Positions 7,034 through 15,627 are shown, numbered from the stretch's first letter. The stretch: 55,254 nt of DNA from Oscillospiraceae bacterium (GCA_016282135.1 JAEEKA010000108.1:1-55254), one strand, 5' to 3'. The notes: generated by a model not told the origin, from the sequence alone. Program-made: numbers and translations.

Positions 7034-9423
7034 CAGAAGAAACCATGGAAATGACTGAATTATACGAAAAATCCTTACAGAAATTGGAGCTGGATCGGGT
7101 GCTGGCCCAGCTGGCGGAATGTGCCGTCAGCGGCGAGGCCAAGGAGCGATGCCGCAAGCTGGTGCCCATTGCCGACAAGGAGGACGTGATCGGCCTGCAA
7201 ATCCAGACCAGCGACGCCTGCCGCTTGATCGACCTGCGTTCCAGCCCCGCCTTCCAGGACGTGCAGGACGTGCGGATGAGTCTGGATCGGGCGGACCGGG
7301 GCGGCTGCCTCAGCCCCAAGGAGCTGCTGCAAATCGCCGGGGTCCTGCGCTGCGCCAGGGCTGCCAAAGAGTACTATGACGGGGCCTGCGCCAATACCTC
7401 CCTGGACTGGATGTTTGCCGCCCTGACCCCCAACCGCTACTTAGAGGACCGGATCACCGGCTCCATCCTCTCGGAGGAAGAGATCGCCGACGCCGCCAGC
7501 CCGGAGCTGGCCGACATCCGGCGGCACATGCGCATCCAGAGCGCCAAGATCAAAGAGAGCCTCCAAAAGCTCATTACATCCCCGTCTTACGCCAAGTTCC
7601 TGCGGGACCCCATCATCACCCTGCGGCAGGATCGCTACGTGGTGCCGGTGAAGGCGGAGTTCAAAAACGAAATTCCCGGTCTGATCCACGACGTCAGTTC
7701 CTCCGGCTCCACCTTCTTTGTGGAGCCCATGTCCTCGGTGAACGCCAACAACGCCCTGCGGGAGCTGCTGCTGCGGGAGAAGAAGGAGATCGAGCGGATT
7801 CTTGCGGAGCTCTCCGCCGAGGCCGCCAACCATCGGGAAAACATCGCCCAGGACTACACCATTCTGGTGGACCTGGACGCCATCTTCGCCCGAGCCAAGC
7901 TGTCCTTCCGGATGAAGGCTGTGGAGCCCCAGGTCCGGGACGACGGGGTTTTGGATCTGATCCGGGCCAGACACCCCCTGATTGATCCCAAGGCCGTGGT
8001 GCCCATTTCCGTCCACCTGGGTAAGGACTTCGACACCCTGATTATCACCGGCCCCAATACCGGAGGCAAGACCGTCACTCTGAAAACCGTGGGTCTGCTG
8101 ACCCTGATGGCCGAGTGCGGCCTGCACATTCCCGCCGCCGACGGCAGCTGCGTTTCCGTCTTTGAAAACGTCCTGGCGGACATCGGCGACGAGCAGAGCA
8201 TCGAGCAGAGCCTGTCCACTTTCTCCGCCCATATGCGAAACATCGTACAGGTGGTAGACCAGTGCAATGACCGGTCTCTGGTGCTGTTCGACGAGCTGGG
8301 CGCGGGCACCGATCCCGCCGAGGGCGCGGCGCTGGCCATTTCTCTGATCGAGTTCTGCCGGAGCCGGGGCAGCCGGGTGGCGGCCACCACCCACTACGCG
8401 GAGCTGAAGGTCTACGCCATGCGCACCCCCGGCGTCACCAACGCTGCCTGCGAGTTCGACGTGGAGACCCTGAAGCCCACCTACAAGCTGCTCATCGGCG
8501 TCCCCGGCAAGTCCAACGCCTTCGCCATTTCCCGCCGCCTGGGCCTTCCGGAGGAGATTATCAATTCCGCCCGAAACACCGTCAGCCAGAACGATCTGGA
8601 CTTTGAAGAGGTTTTGGATCAGCTGGAGCAGCAGCGCCAGCAGATGGAGGCTGCCCGGATCGAGGCCGAGCGGCTCCAGCAGGAGACCCTTCGGACCCGT
8701 CAGAAGTCTGAGGAATACTACGCCCAGATCAAGAAGGAGAAGGAGAAGGCCGAGGCCCAGGCCCGGAAAGAGGCCCAGATGATCATCGACGAGGCCCGCC
8801 GCACTGCCAACTCCGTCTACGAGGAGCTGAAACAGCTCCGCAAGCAGATGAAGGACACCGCCGACGCCCAGGGCGTCAACGCCCGGCAGGCGGAGCTCCG
8901 CCGCCAGCTCAACGAGGCGGAGAGCAAAATCGCCCCCAAGCAGAACGCCCCGGAGCGGCCCAAGCCCAGTCGGGAGATTCGGGCAGGGGATACGGTGGAG
9001 CTGCTGAAGCTGGGCACCAAGGCCACGGTGCTGGAGGTGAACAAGGACGGCACTTATCAGCTCCAGGCGGGTATCATGAAGGTCACTGTCAAGCCCGAAG
9101 AGGTCTATCTGCTGGAAAACGAGGCCGCCGAGGTGAAGAAATTCATCGACAAGACCCGGAAGGAGTTCAACAACAAGGCCCAGTCCATGGAGCTGGACCT
9201 GCGGGGCATGGACGCGCTGGAAGCCTCCGCCGTGCTGACCATCTTCCTGGATAACGCCTATATGGCCAATCTGACCCCGGTTCGCATCATCCACGGCAAG
9301 GGCACCGGCGTGCTGCGGAAGATGGTCCACGAGGAGCTGCGGAAGAACAAGCACGTGAAGAAGTTCCGCCTGGGCATCTACGGCGAGGGCGAGGATGGCG
9401 TCACCATTGCCGAATTGGCGTAA
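7030..9423 (+). CDS. mutS2: Endonuclease MutS2
   Basis: A 797-residue MutS2: MutS-like core and ATPase with Walker A GPNTGGKT (341-348), Walker B LVLFDELGAGTDPAEG, a long coiled coil (about 520-640), a KOW-like segment, and a C-terminal Smr nuclease domain (about 720-797) with LDLRGMDALEA and the HGKGTGVLR motif. MutS2 lacks the mismatch-binding domain; it suppresses homologous recombination and in Bacillus acts on collided ribosomes through the Smr domain. All expected motifs are intact. It is coupled to recO by an ATGA overlap and is the last gene of the operon that starts at yqfC. Confidence 0.96.
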   Translation: MTEETMEMTELYEKSLQKLELDRVLAQLAECAVSGEAKERCRKLVPIADKEDVIGLQIQTSDACRLIDLRSSPAFQDVQDVRMSLDRADRGGCLSPKELLQIAGVLRCARAAKEYYDGACANTSLDWMFAALTPNRYLEDRITGSILSEEEIADAASPELADIRRHMRIQSAKIKESLQKLITSPSYAKFLRDPIITLRQDRYVVPVKAEFKNEIPGLIHDVSSSGSTFFVEPMSSVNANNALRELLLREKKEIERILAELSAEAANHRENIAQDYTILVDLDAIFARAKLSFRMKAVEPQVRDDGVLDLIRARHPLIDPKAVVPISVHLGKDFDTLIITGPNTGGKTVTLKTVGLLTLMAECGLHIPAADGSCVSVFENVLADIGDEQSIEQSLSTFSAHMRNIVQVVDQCNDRSLVLFDELGAGTDPAEGAALAISLIEFCRSRGSRVAATTHYAELKVYAMRTPGVTNAACEFDVETLKPTYKLLIGVPGKSNAFAISRRLGLPEEIINSARNTVSQNDLDFEEVLDQLEQQRQQMEAARIEAERLQQETLRTRQKSEEYYAQIKKEKEKAEAQARKEAQMIIDEARRTANSVYEELKQLRKQMKDTADAQGVNARQAELRRQLNEAESKIAPKQNAPERPKPSREIRAGDTVELLKLGTKATVLEVNKDGTYQLQAGIMKVTVKPEEVYLLENEAAEVKKFIDKTRKEFNNKAQSMELDLRGMDALEASAVLTIFLDNAYMANLTPVRIIHGKGTGVLRKMVHEELRKNKHVKKFRLGIYGEGEDGVTIAELA

Positions 9424-9482
9424 TTCCCTGCGAATATTTTTACCAAAAACGCCGAATTCTACGCATTTTTTCAAGATAACGC

Positions 9483-9511
9483 TTGACATTTCTGCCGTAA
9501 CTGTGTATAGT
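9483..9511 (+). promoter_or_regulatory. Vegetative promoter upstream of the HPr-family gene
   Basis: TTGACA (9483-9488), a 17-nt spacer and TATAGT (9506-9511) match the SigA consensus closely. It sits 51 nt before the ATG of the HPr-like gene and separates this operon from mutS2. Confidence 0.8.
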
Positions 9512-9561
9512 TACCTTACCTATTTGGGTGTGTGAACACCCCTCATTCGCGAGGTGACGAC

Positions 9562-9822
9562 ATGTTCAAAGTAACGAAGGTTGTAAAGTGCGCCTCCGGG
9601 CTGCACAACAAGCAGGCGACCTACTTCATTCAGAAGGCCAATGATTTCCGGTCCAGCATCTGGATCGAGGCGGATGACCGCAAGATCAATGCCAAGAGCC
9701 TCCTCGGCGTCCTGTCCATGGCCATTGTGACCGGCACGGAAGTGACGATCTCTGCCGAGGGTTCCGACGAAGAGGAAGCCGTCAATACGCTTGCCGCAAT
9801 GTTGGACGAAGATCTGTTCTGA
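9562..9822 (+). CDS. HPr family phosphocarrier protein
   Basis: An 86-residue HPr-fold protein. With ATG 9562 (GAGGTGACGAC upstream) the numbering is canonical: His15 in SGLHNKQAT and Ser46 in AKSLLGVLSM, the sites used by PTS Enzyme I and by HPr kinase/phosphorylase. Arg17 and Pro18 of classical HPr (GLHARPA) are replaced by Lys17 and Gln18, which is unusual. The protein could be the main HPr, or a regulatory relative like Crh, though Crh lacks His15. The gene has its own strong promoter and lies in front of uvrC rather than next to a PTS gene. No HPr kinase or Enzyme I gene is in the window. Confidence 0.88.
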   Translation: MFKVTKVVKCASGLHNKQATYFIQKANDFRSSIWIEADDRKINAKSLLGVLSMAIVTGTEVTISAEGSDEEEAVNTLAAMLDEDLF

Positions 9823-9830
9823 CGCAAAAT

Positions 9831-9860
9831 GCCCCAAAGGCCGGATCCGGTCTTTGGGGC
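9831..9860. promoter_or_regulatory. 30-bp near-perfect palindrome between the HPr-like gene and uvrC
   Basis: GCCCCAAAGGCCGGA followed directly by TCCGGTCTTTGGGGC forms a 15-bp dyad with a single G-T pairing. There is no T-tract on the plus strand, so it is not a simple terminator. It may act as an RNA-stabilising hairpin or partial attenuator that sets the ratio of the small protein to uvrC. Confidence 0.55.
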
Positions 9861-9885
9861 AAGCTCTATCCGGGAGGTGAGATCC

Positions 9886-11709
9886 GTGACGAAGGCCGAA
9901 TTGAAGGAAAAAGCCCTCTCTTTGCCCCTTTCGCCGGGGGTCTACCTGATGCAGAACAAGGCGGGCGAGGTCATCTACGTGGGCAAGGCCAAGAAGCTGA
10001 AAAACCGGGTGAGTCAGTATTTCATCGACTCCGCCGCCCATACCCCCAAGACCCGGCTCATGGTGTCCAAGGTGGATCACTTCGACGTGATTATCGCCGC
10101 CTCGGAGTTTGAGGCCCTGGTGTTGGAATGCAGCCTCATCAAGCGGCACATGCCCAAGTTCAACATCCTGCTGAAGGACGACAAGGGCTACCCCTGGCTG
10201 CGGCTGGACACGGAGCGTCCCTACCCTGTCATGAGCCTGGCCTCCAGGGTTCTGGAGGACGGCGCCCGCTATTTCGGTCCCTTCGGCGGCCGCTATCTGA
10301 CCCAAAAGGTCATCGATACCCTGCGGCTGACCTTCAAGCTGCCCGGCTGCGGCAAGCAGTTTCCCCGGGAGATCGGCAAGGAGCGGCCCTGCCTGAACTA
10401 TCAGATGGGTAACTGCGAGGGCTGGTGCCGGGGGGTTCCGGACCAGGCGGAATACCGGGAGCGGATTGCCCAGGTGGAGAGCCTGCTCTCCGGCAGCTAT
10501 AAGCCTGTGGCCAACCAGCTTCGGCAAAAAATGCTGGAAGCCTCCGAGGCTCTGGAATTTGAAAAGGCCGCCCAGCTCCGGGACCGGATGAACGCCATCG
10601 AGGCCCTGGGCCAAAAGCAGCTGGTCACCGCTGGCCGCATGGCGGACACTGACGCCATTGGTTTCGCCCAGACGGAGGCCAAGGGCTGCTTTGCCGTGCT
10701 CCACTATGTGGACGGCAATCTGGTGGACAAGGACTACGAGATCCAGCCGCTCGCCGACGACTCGGCGGAGGCGGTGGCCGCCCTGACCAAGCAGTATTAT
10801 CTCAGCCGGGGAGCTGCGCCGAAGCAGATTCTGCTGCCCGTGGAAATGGAGGACGCGGAACTGCTGGAGGAGCTGCTGAGCCAGACTCTGAATAAGCGGG
10901 TCCGCATCCGGGTACCCCAGCGGGGGGACGGCAGCCGCCTGGTGGAGGCTGCCCAACGGAATGCCCTGGAGGAGGCCCAGCGGATCACGACCCGGGAGGA
11001 AAAGCTCCGGGGCACCCTGGAGCTGCTGCGGCAGATGCTCAACCTGGAGGCCCAGCCCCGGCGGATGGAATCCTACGACATTTCCAACATTTCCGGAACG
11101 GATATCGTGGCCTCCATGGTGGTCTTTGAGGACGGCAAGCCTTTTCGCTCCGGCTACCGGCACTTCAAGCTGGAGGGCCTGGAGGTTCAGGACGACTACG
11201 CCTCCATGCGCCAGGTGCTGCGCCGCCGCTTCGTCCATTACCTGGCCGGAGACAAGGGCTTTGAGACGGCTCCCGATCTGCTGCTCATCGACGGGGGCGT
11301 GAACCACGCAAAGGCCGTGCTGGATGAGCTGACCCCCATGGGAATCTCCATTCCCATCTACGGCATGGTAAAGGACGACCGCCACCGGACCCGGGCCCTG
11401 GTGACCCCGGAGGGGGAGGAGATTGGCATTTCCAACCGGCAGAGCGTGTTCGCCCTGATTGGGTCCATCCAGGAGGAGACCCACCGCTTTGCCATTACCT
11501 ACCATCGCAAGCTTCGCAGCAAGCGGGTGAAGGGCAGTACCCTGGAGCAAATACCCGGTATCGGTGCCAAGCGGCGAGAGGAGCTGCTCAAGCGCTTCCA
11601 CACCCTGTCCGCCATTCGCGCGGCCTCGGTGGCCGAACTGGGTACCGTTCTGCCCCGGGACGCCGCAATGGCGGTATATCAGTTTTTCCACGAGGAGGAA
11701 TCCACATGA
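9886..11709 (+). CDS. uvrC: Excinuclease ABC subunit UvrC
   Basis: A 607-residue UvrC with the N-terminal GIY-YIG nuclease (GVYLMQNKAGEVIYVGKAKKL), a Cys-rich section (PCLNYQMGNCEGWC), the UVR motif for UvrB contact (about 211-245), the RNase H-like C-terminal nuclease (LLLIDGGVNHAKA), and a helix-hairpin-helix (IPGIGAKRREELL, about 552-570). It makes both incisions in nucleotide excision repair. GTG 9886 follows GGGAGGTGA and gives the usual N-terminus; the upstream extension to 9829 would run through the palindrome and is rejected. The stop overlaps the rsmD start by 4 nt. Confidence 0.96.
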   Translation: MTKAELKEKALSLPLSPGVYLMQNKAGEVIYVGKAKKLKNRVSQYFIDSAAHTPKTRLMVSKVDHFDVIIAASEFEALVLECSLIKRHMPKFNILLKDDKGYPWLRLDTERPYPVMSLASRVLEDGARYFGPFGGRYLTQKVIDTLRLTFKLPGCGKQFPREIGKERPCLNYQMGNCEGWCRGVPDQAEYRERIAQVESLLSGSYKPVANQLRQKMLEASEALEFEKAAQLRDRMNAIEALGQKQLVTAGRMADTDAIGFAQTEAKGCFAVLHYVDGNLVDKDYEIQPLADDSAEAVAALTKQYYLSRGAAPKQILLPVEMEDAELLEELLSQTLNKRVRIRVPQRGDGSRLVEAAQRNALEEAQRITTREEKLRGTLELLRQMLNLEAQPRRMESYDISNISGTDIVASMVVFEDGKPFRSGYRHFKLEGLEVQDDYASMRQVLRRRFVHYLAGDKGFETAPDLLLIDGGVNHAKAVLDELTPMGISIPIYGMVKDDRHRTRALVTPEGEEIGISNRQSVFALIGSIQEETHRFAITYHRKLRSKRVKGSTLEQIPGIGAKRREELLKRFHTLSAIRAASVAELGTVLPRDAAMAVYQFFHEEEST

Positions 11710-12287
11710 GAGTCATCGCCGGAACTGCCCGATCCGTTCCGCTGCTGAGCCGGGACGGGCTGGATACCCGCCCCACCGCGGACCGGGTCAAGGAAGCCGT
11801 TTTCAATATCATTCAATTTGAGATCGAGGGCCGCCGGGTCCTGGACCTCTTCGGCGGCAGCGGCCAAATGGCCATCGAAGCACTGAGCCGGGGCGCTGCG
11901 GAGGCCGTCATCGTGGACCAGAGCAAGGACTCGGTTTCGATCATCCGGCAGAATCTGGACCGGACCCGGCTGGCGGATCGGGCAGAGGTGGTCTGCGCGG
12001 ACTATATGGAGTACCTCAACCGGGCAAAGGGCCGGTTTGACCTGATTTTTCTGGACCCGCCCTACCGGGAGAAATTCCTGGAAAACGCCTTAAAACGGAT
12101 TTCGGAAATTGACATCTTGAAATCCGGTGGTATAATAATATGCGAAAGACCAGCGGATAAGGCCCTGCCTGGCGAATTCGCCGGGTTTTCCCGGACAAAG
12201 GAATATCGCTACGGCAAAACGGGAATCACTGTCTATCGGGCGGAAGTCTTGTCTGAAACAGAAACAGGAGGAATCAACCATGAATGA
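11706..12287 (+). CDS. rsmD: 16S rRNA (guanine(966)-N(2))-methyltransferase RsmD
   Basis: The 193-residue SAM-dependent methyltransferase begins MRVIAGTARSVPL and has TRPTADRVKEAVFNI, the SAM loop LDLFGGSGQMAIEAL and the N6/N2-methylase signature FLDPPY (about residues 115-120). RsmD methylates G966 of 16S rRNA in the assembled small subunit. It is coupled to uvrC by an ATGA overlap, and its end overlaps the next gene by 8 nt. In many Firmicutes coaD follows; here a coiled-coil protein takes that place. Confidence 0.94.
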   Translation: MRVIAGTARSVPLLSRDGLDTRPTADRVKEAVFNIIQFEIEGRRVLDLFGGSGQMAIEALSRGAAEAVIVDQSKDSVSIIRQNLDRTRLADRAEVVCADYMEYLNRAKGRFDLIFLDPPYREKFLENALKRISEIDILKSGGIIICERPADKALPGEFAGFSRTKEYRYGKTGITVYRAEVLSETETGGINHE

Positions 12288-12852
12288 ACACGGGATCGAA
12301 GAGATCATCAGCGCGCTGTACGAAATGATACAGGACGCCCGGAGCGTACCCCTGAGCTCCGACAAGTGCATCGTGGAGCGGGACCGCGTTCTCGACCGGC
12401 TGGACGAGATCAGCAACATGCTCCCCGGTGAGCTCAAGCAGGCCAAGACCATCGTGGAATCCCGCAGCGAGGTCATCAACAACGCCAAGCGCGAGGCCGA
12501 GAACATCCTCAAGCAGGCCCAGGGCCAGGCCCGCCAGCTGGTTGCCGAGAATGAAATCTACAAGCAGGCCCAGGAGGAAGCCAACGCCATGATGAAGGCC
12601 GCCAAGGAGCAGGCGGAGGCTACGGTGAAGGCCGCCAAGGACGAGGCCGACGCTACGGTCCTGGCCGCTCAGAATCGGATCCGCGAGCTCAAGGGCGTAA
12701 CCAACAAGTACGTGGACGACGCCCTGCGGCAGACCGAGCAGGCCATTTCCGAGGCCCTGAACGAAGTCCGGGAATCCCGGGCAAAGTTCAACGCCCTGGT
12801 TGGTTCCCAGAATAAGAACAACAAGCCCGGCCCCATGATGGACAGAAGATAA
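12280..12852 (+). CDS. Coiled-coil cytosolic protein (DivIVA/ATP synthase b-like), unknown function
   Basis: This 190-residue protein starts after AGGAGG with good spacing and overlaps rsmD by 8 nt. The N-terminal 60 residues are globular (EEIISALYEMIQDARSVPLS); residues about 60-150 form a continuous Ala/Glu/Lys/Gln-rich coiled coil with 11-residue periodicity (KAAKEQAEATV, KAAKDEADATV). There is no membrane segment or signal peptide. Such proteins are often called DivIVA-like or ATP synthase subunit B-like by low-complexity similarity, but it lacks the DivIVA N-terminal motif, and I do not infer either role. The position between rsmD and the hexose mutase gives no functional hint. Confidence 0.8.
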   Translation: MNEHGIEEIISALYEMIQDARSVPLSSDKCIVERDRVLDRLDEISNMLPGELKQAKTIVESRSEVINNAKREAENILKQAQGQARQLVAENEIYKQAQEEANAMMKAAKEQAEATVKAAKDEADATVLAAQNRIRELKGVTNKYVDDALRQTEQAISEALNEVRESRAKFNALVGSQNKNNKPGPMMDRR

Positions 12853-12908
12853 ACCGTCCCCTGCATCCGAAAACCCCAATTAAATCAGGAACGAAACGGG
12901 AGGACACT

Positions 12909-14612
12909 ATGGACTATCAGACACAGTACCGTTACTGGCTGGAGAACGCCCCTGTCTCCTATCGTGATATGCTTCAGGCCATGGAGGGCAGCGATCTGGC
13001 CTTGAAGGGCTGCTTCGGCGCGGAGCTGGCCTTCGGCACCGCGGGCATCCGGGGCATTATGGGCCTCGGCTGCAACCGCCTGAATGAGTTTACCGTGCGT
13101 CGTACCGCCCAGGGCATCGCCAAGTGGCTGAACGGCACCGATCTGCCCAAGGTCTGCGCCATCGGCTATGACAGCCGCCACAATTCCCGGCTTTATGCGG
13201 AAATCTGTGCCGCTGCCCTGGCGGAAACCGGCATCCTGGTCCACATCTACCACGAGCTGGCCCCCACCCCCATGCTCTCCTACGCGGTGCGGGAGCTTCA
13301 CTGCGGCGTGGGCATTATGGTTACCGCATCCCACAACGCCGGAGTCTACAACGGCATTAAGTGCTACGGCGCCGACGGCTGCCAGATGACTGACGAGCCC
13401 GCGGCCATTGTCTATCGGGAGATTCAAAACACGCCCTATTTCGTCCTGCCGGAAAAGAGCTTCGACGCGCTTAAGACCGAAGGACGCATTCGGGACATTC
13501 CCCAATCCCTTTGGACTGCCTACTGCGACCGTGTCATGGCGGAGGGGCTGGATCTGGAGCGGGTAAAGCGTTCCGGCCTCCACGTGGTCTACACCCCCCT
13601 CTGCGGCACCGGCAATAAGCCGGTCCGGGAGCTTTTCCGTCGCATCGGCGTCAAGGCTGACATTGTCAGCATTCAGGAAAAGCCCGACGGCGATTTCAAA
13701 ACCTGCACCTATCCCAACCCCGAGACGGACGCCGCTCTGGACGAGAGCTATAAGCTGGCCCGGACGGTCCATCCTGACCTGATTATCGGCACGGATCCCG
13801 ACGCGGACCGGGTAGCGGTGGCTGTTCCCGTGGGCGGGGAGTTCCGCAAGCTCAGCGGCAACGAGCTGGGCTGCGTTCTGCTGGACTACATTCTCCGCAC
13901 CCGCAGGGAGCGGGCGGATCTGCCCCCGGAGGCTGAGGCCATCAAGTCCATCGTCTCCACACCCCTGGCGGACCGGATCGCCCAGCACTACAACGTGAAG
14001 ATGTTTAACGTCCTGACCGGCTTCAAGTACATCGGCGGAGAGATCCTCCGCTTGGAGGAGCTGGGCCGGGAGGACCGCTTTGTCTTTGGCTTTGAGGAGA
14101 GCTGCGGCTATCTCAAGGGCAGCTACGCCCGGGATAAGGACGCCGTGGTGGCGACGATGCTGGTCTGCGAGGCCGCGGCTTGGGCCAAGGGGAACGGCAT
14201 GAACCTGGCTGACTATATGGACAGGCTTTACGAGCAGTTCGGCTGCTACGCCGCGTACGTGCAGAGCGTGGAGCTCCAGGGCATCACGGCCAATGAGGTC
14301 TCCAAGGCCTTCATGACCAACATCCGGGAGAACAGCCCGGCAGAGGTTGCAGGCTGCAAGGTGACCGCCACGGTGGACTACCTGAGCGGCCTGCGCAAGT
14401 GCCTCGAATGCGGCAGGGAAGAGGAAACCGGCCTGCCCCGGTCCAACGTCTTCATCCTGGAGCTGGGGGAGAAGGGGAAAATCATCTTCCGGCCCTCCGG
14501 CACCGAGCCCAAGATCAAGCTGTACTATACCGCCGTGGGCAGGACCTGGGACGAGGCCAACGCCCTGATGGCGCAGTTCAAGGAGGCCATGACTGGCTTC
14601 CTGCCGGCCTGA
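12909..14612 (+). CDS. pgcA: Phosphoglucomutase/phosphomannomutase (PgcA type)
   Basis: A 567-residue alpha-D-phosphohexomutase. It has the catalytic serine loop VTASHN (phosphoserine at Ser141), the metal-binding loop DPDADR (Asp296, Asp298, Asp300), the sugar-binding GFEESCGYL and the C-terminal phosphate-binding RPSGTEPKIKLYY. The length matches the long PgcA/YhxB class rather than GlmM. The enzyme interconverts glucose-1-phosphate and glucose-6-phosphate (or the mannose forms) and feeds UDP-glucose, glycolipid and envelope polymer synthesis. GGGAGG lies 6 nt before the ATG. The sugar specificity cannot be settled by eye. Confidence 0.94.
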   Translation: MDYQTQYRYWLENAPVSYRDMLQAMEGSDLALKGCFGAELAFGTAGIRGIMGLGCNRLNEFTVRRTAQGIAKWLNGTDLPKVCAIGYDSRHNSRLYAEICAAALAETGILVHIYHELAPTPMLSYAVRELHCGVGIMVTASHNAGVYNGIKCYGADGCQMTDEPAAIVYREIQNTPYFVLPEKSFDALKTEGRIRDIPQSLWTAYCDRVMAEGLDLERVKRSGLHVVYTPLCGTGNKPVRELFRRIGVKADIVSIQEKPDGDFKTCTYPNPETDAALDESYKLARTVHPDLIIGTDPDADRVAVAVPVGGEFRKLSGNELGCVLLDYILRTRRERADLPPEAEAIKSIVSTPLADRIAQHYNVKMFNVLTGFKYIGGEILRLEELGREDRFVFGFEESCGYLKGSYARDKDAVVATMLVCEAAAWAKGNGMNLADYMDRLYEQFGCYAAYVQSVELQGITANEVSKAFMTNIRENSPAEVAGCKVTATVDYLSGLRKCLECGREEETGLPRSNVFILELGEKGKIIFRPSGTEPKIKLYYTAVGRTWDEANALMAQFKEAMTGFLPA

Positions 14613-14615
14613 GTT

Positions 14616-14837
14616 ATGCGCAGTCCGGGTTATCAGCGCTTTGTCGCTGTGTTTGTGGGCGTCCTGCTGGTGCTGGCCGCCGTGATGGCTGCGGTGACCG
14701 GCGACGAGAGCATGATCGGCACCACTGTGGCGGTGGGCGGCTTCTATGCTGTGTATATGGTTCTCTTCCTCCGCAAGGAGAAGGAGCGCCGGAAACAGAA
14801 AAGCAAGAAGGCGGATTCTCCGCTTCTCCGCCGCTGA
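14616..14837 (+). CDS. Small two-span membrane protein, unknown function
   Basis: A 73-residue protein with two predicted hydrophobic spans (about 9-27 and 36-52: FVAVFVGVLLVLAAVMAAV and TVAVGGFYAVYMVLFL) and a very basic tail (RKEKERRKQKSKKA). It starts 4 nt after the pgcA stop without a clear ribosome binding site, so it is probably translated by coupling. It is the last gene before a bidirectional terminator. I do not recognise the family. Confidence 0.7.
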   Translation: MRSPGYQRFVAVFVGVLLVLAAVMAAVTGDESMIGTTVAVGGFYAVYMVLFLRKEKERRKQKSKKADSPLLRR

Positions 14838-14847
14838 ATCAGATACG

Positions 14848-14880
14848 AAAAAACGCTGTGCATCGCGCACAGCGTTTTTT
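14848..14880. terminator. Bidirectional terminator
   Basis: An 8-bp stem, CGCTGTGC (14854-14861) with GCACAGCG (14867-14874), is flanked by A6 on the left and T6 on the right. It lies between the convergent pgcA operon and ohrR-like gene and serves both. Confidence 0.93.
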
Positions 14881-14883
14881 CGT

Positions 14884-15339
14884 TCAGTTTCCCGTTTCAC
14901 TTGTGAGCAGCTTGTATAGCAGCTTGTAGAGGGTGGCTGCTTCCGCATCGGTGAGGCGGAGGCAGGCCCGCATTCCCGCAGGAACGCTCAGCGCCCGCTC
15001 CCGGAGGGCCAGTCCTGTGTCGGTCAGGCGCACCAGCACCACCCGTTCGTCGGCTTCGCTGCGGGTTCGGGTCACATAGCCCTTGGCTTCCAGGCTTTTC
15101 AGCAGAGGAGTCAGGGTGCCGCTGTCCAGGTACAGCCGCCCGCCTAATTGCTTCACGCTGATTTCCCGTTCCTCCCAGATGACCATCATAGTGATATACT
15201 GGGTGTAGGTCAGATCCAAAGCCTCCAGGTAGGGTCGGTAGAGTCGGATAATCTCCCGGCTGGCGGCGTAGAGCGGGAAGCAGAGCTGGTTTTCCAGCAG
15301 CAATCCGGCGTAGTGGTCCTGCTCCATAGGCTCACGCAT
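14884..15339 (-). CDS. ohrR: OhrR-type MarR family organic hydroperoxide-sensing repressor
   Basis: A 151-residue winged-helix regulator closely matching Bacillus OhrR: LENQLCFPLYAASRE with the single redox-sensing Cys20, and Tyr24, Tyr34 and Tyr45 at the same spacing (Cys+4, +14, +25) as OhrR Cys15/Tyr19/Tyr29/Tyr40. The DNA-binding part reads LYLDSGTLTPLLKSLEAKG and the wing EADERVVLVRLT. OhrR is oxidised by organic peroxides and then releases its operator. The start ATG at 15337-15339 overlaps the TSCPD gene by 8 nt (an ATG at 15325-15327 is the alternative). No ohr peroxidase gene is nearby. An OhrR-box-like site lies before the operon. Confidence 0.9.
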   Translation of the reverse strand: MREPMEQDHYAGLLLENQLCFPLYAASREIIRLYRPYLEALDLTYTQYITMMVIWEEREISVKQLGGRLYLDSGTLTPLLKSLEAKGYVTRTRSEADERVVLVRLTDTGLALRERALSVPAGMRACLRLTDAEAATLYKLLYKLLTSETGN

Positions 15340-15589
15340 GGGCTTGGTTATAGGCTTGGCGGACCGCAATGGCCAGCTGATCGGCGCAGGAGGTGGGCTT
15401 GTAGCCGCAGGTGTTGCCCTTGAGATAGCCTTCAATCTGATCCACGGTCATGCCGTTGACCAGCTTGCTGATAGCCTTCAGGTTGCCGTTGCAGCCGCCT
15501 ATGAATTCTACGTCGGTGACCACATCGTCGTTCAGGTTAAAGTTGATCTGCACGGAGCAGACGCCGTTTGTTCTGTAGGAGTAATCCAT
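15332..15589 (-). CDS. TSCPD domain protein (TIGR03905 family)
   Basis: An 85-residue protein made of a single TSCPD domain: YRTNGVCSVQINF at the start, GGCNGNLKAISKLV in the middle and CGYKPTSCADQLAIAV at the end, with the namesake TSC and an Asp two residues later. Related domains occur at the C-terminus of B12-dependent ribonucleotide reductases, but the free-standing family has no established function. The conserved Cys residues suggest metal or thiol chemistry. ATG 15587-15589 with AAAGGATC upstream was chosen over a longer upstream frame. It is the first gene of the operon with the OhrR-type repressor. Confidence 0.85.
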   Translation of the reverse strand: MDYSYRTNGVCSVQINFNLNDDVVTDVEFIGGCNGNLKAISKLVNGMTVDQIEGYLKGNTCGYKPTSCADQLAIAVRQAYNQAHA

Positions 15590-15604
15590 ATCTGTGATCC
15601 TTTC

Positions 15605-15619
15605 TGCAATTAGATTGTA
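15605..15619 (-). promoter_or_regulatory. Putative OhrR box (operator)
   Basis: The plus strand reads TGCAATTAGATTGTA, matching the Bacillus OhrR operator TACAATTAAATTGTA at 13 of 15 positions. It sits just downstream of the minus-strand -10 box, over the expected transcription start of TSCPD-ohrR, where repressor binding would block initiation. The consensus is recalled from the Bacillus literature; binding is inferred. Confidence 0.6.
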
Positions 15620-15627
15620 CACAAGAT

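Noticed and set aside
9520-11691. 723-aa minus-strand ORF
   Set aside because: It is antisense to the HPr-like gene and uvrC, both clearly coding on the plus strand.
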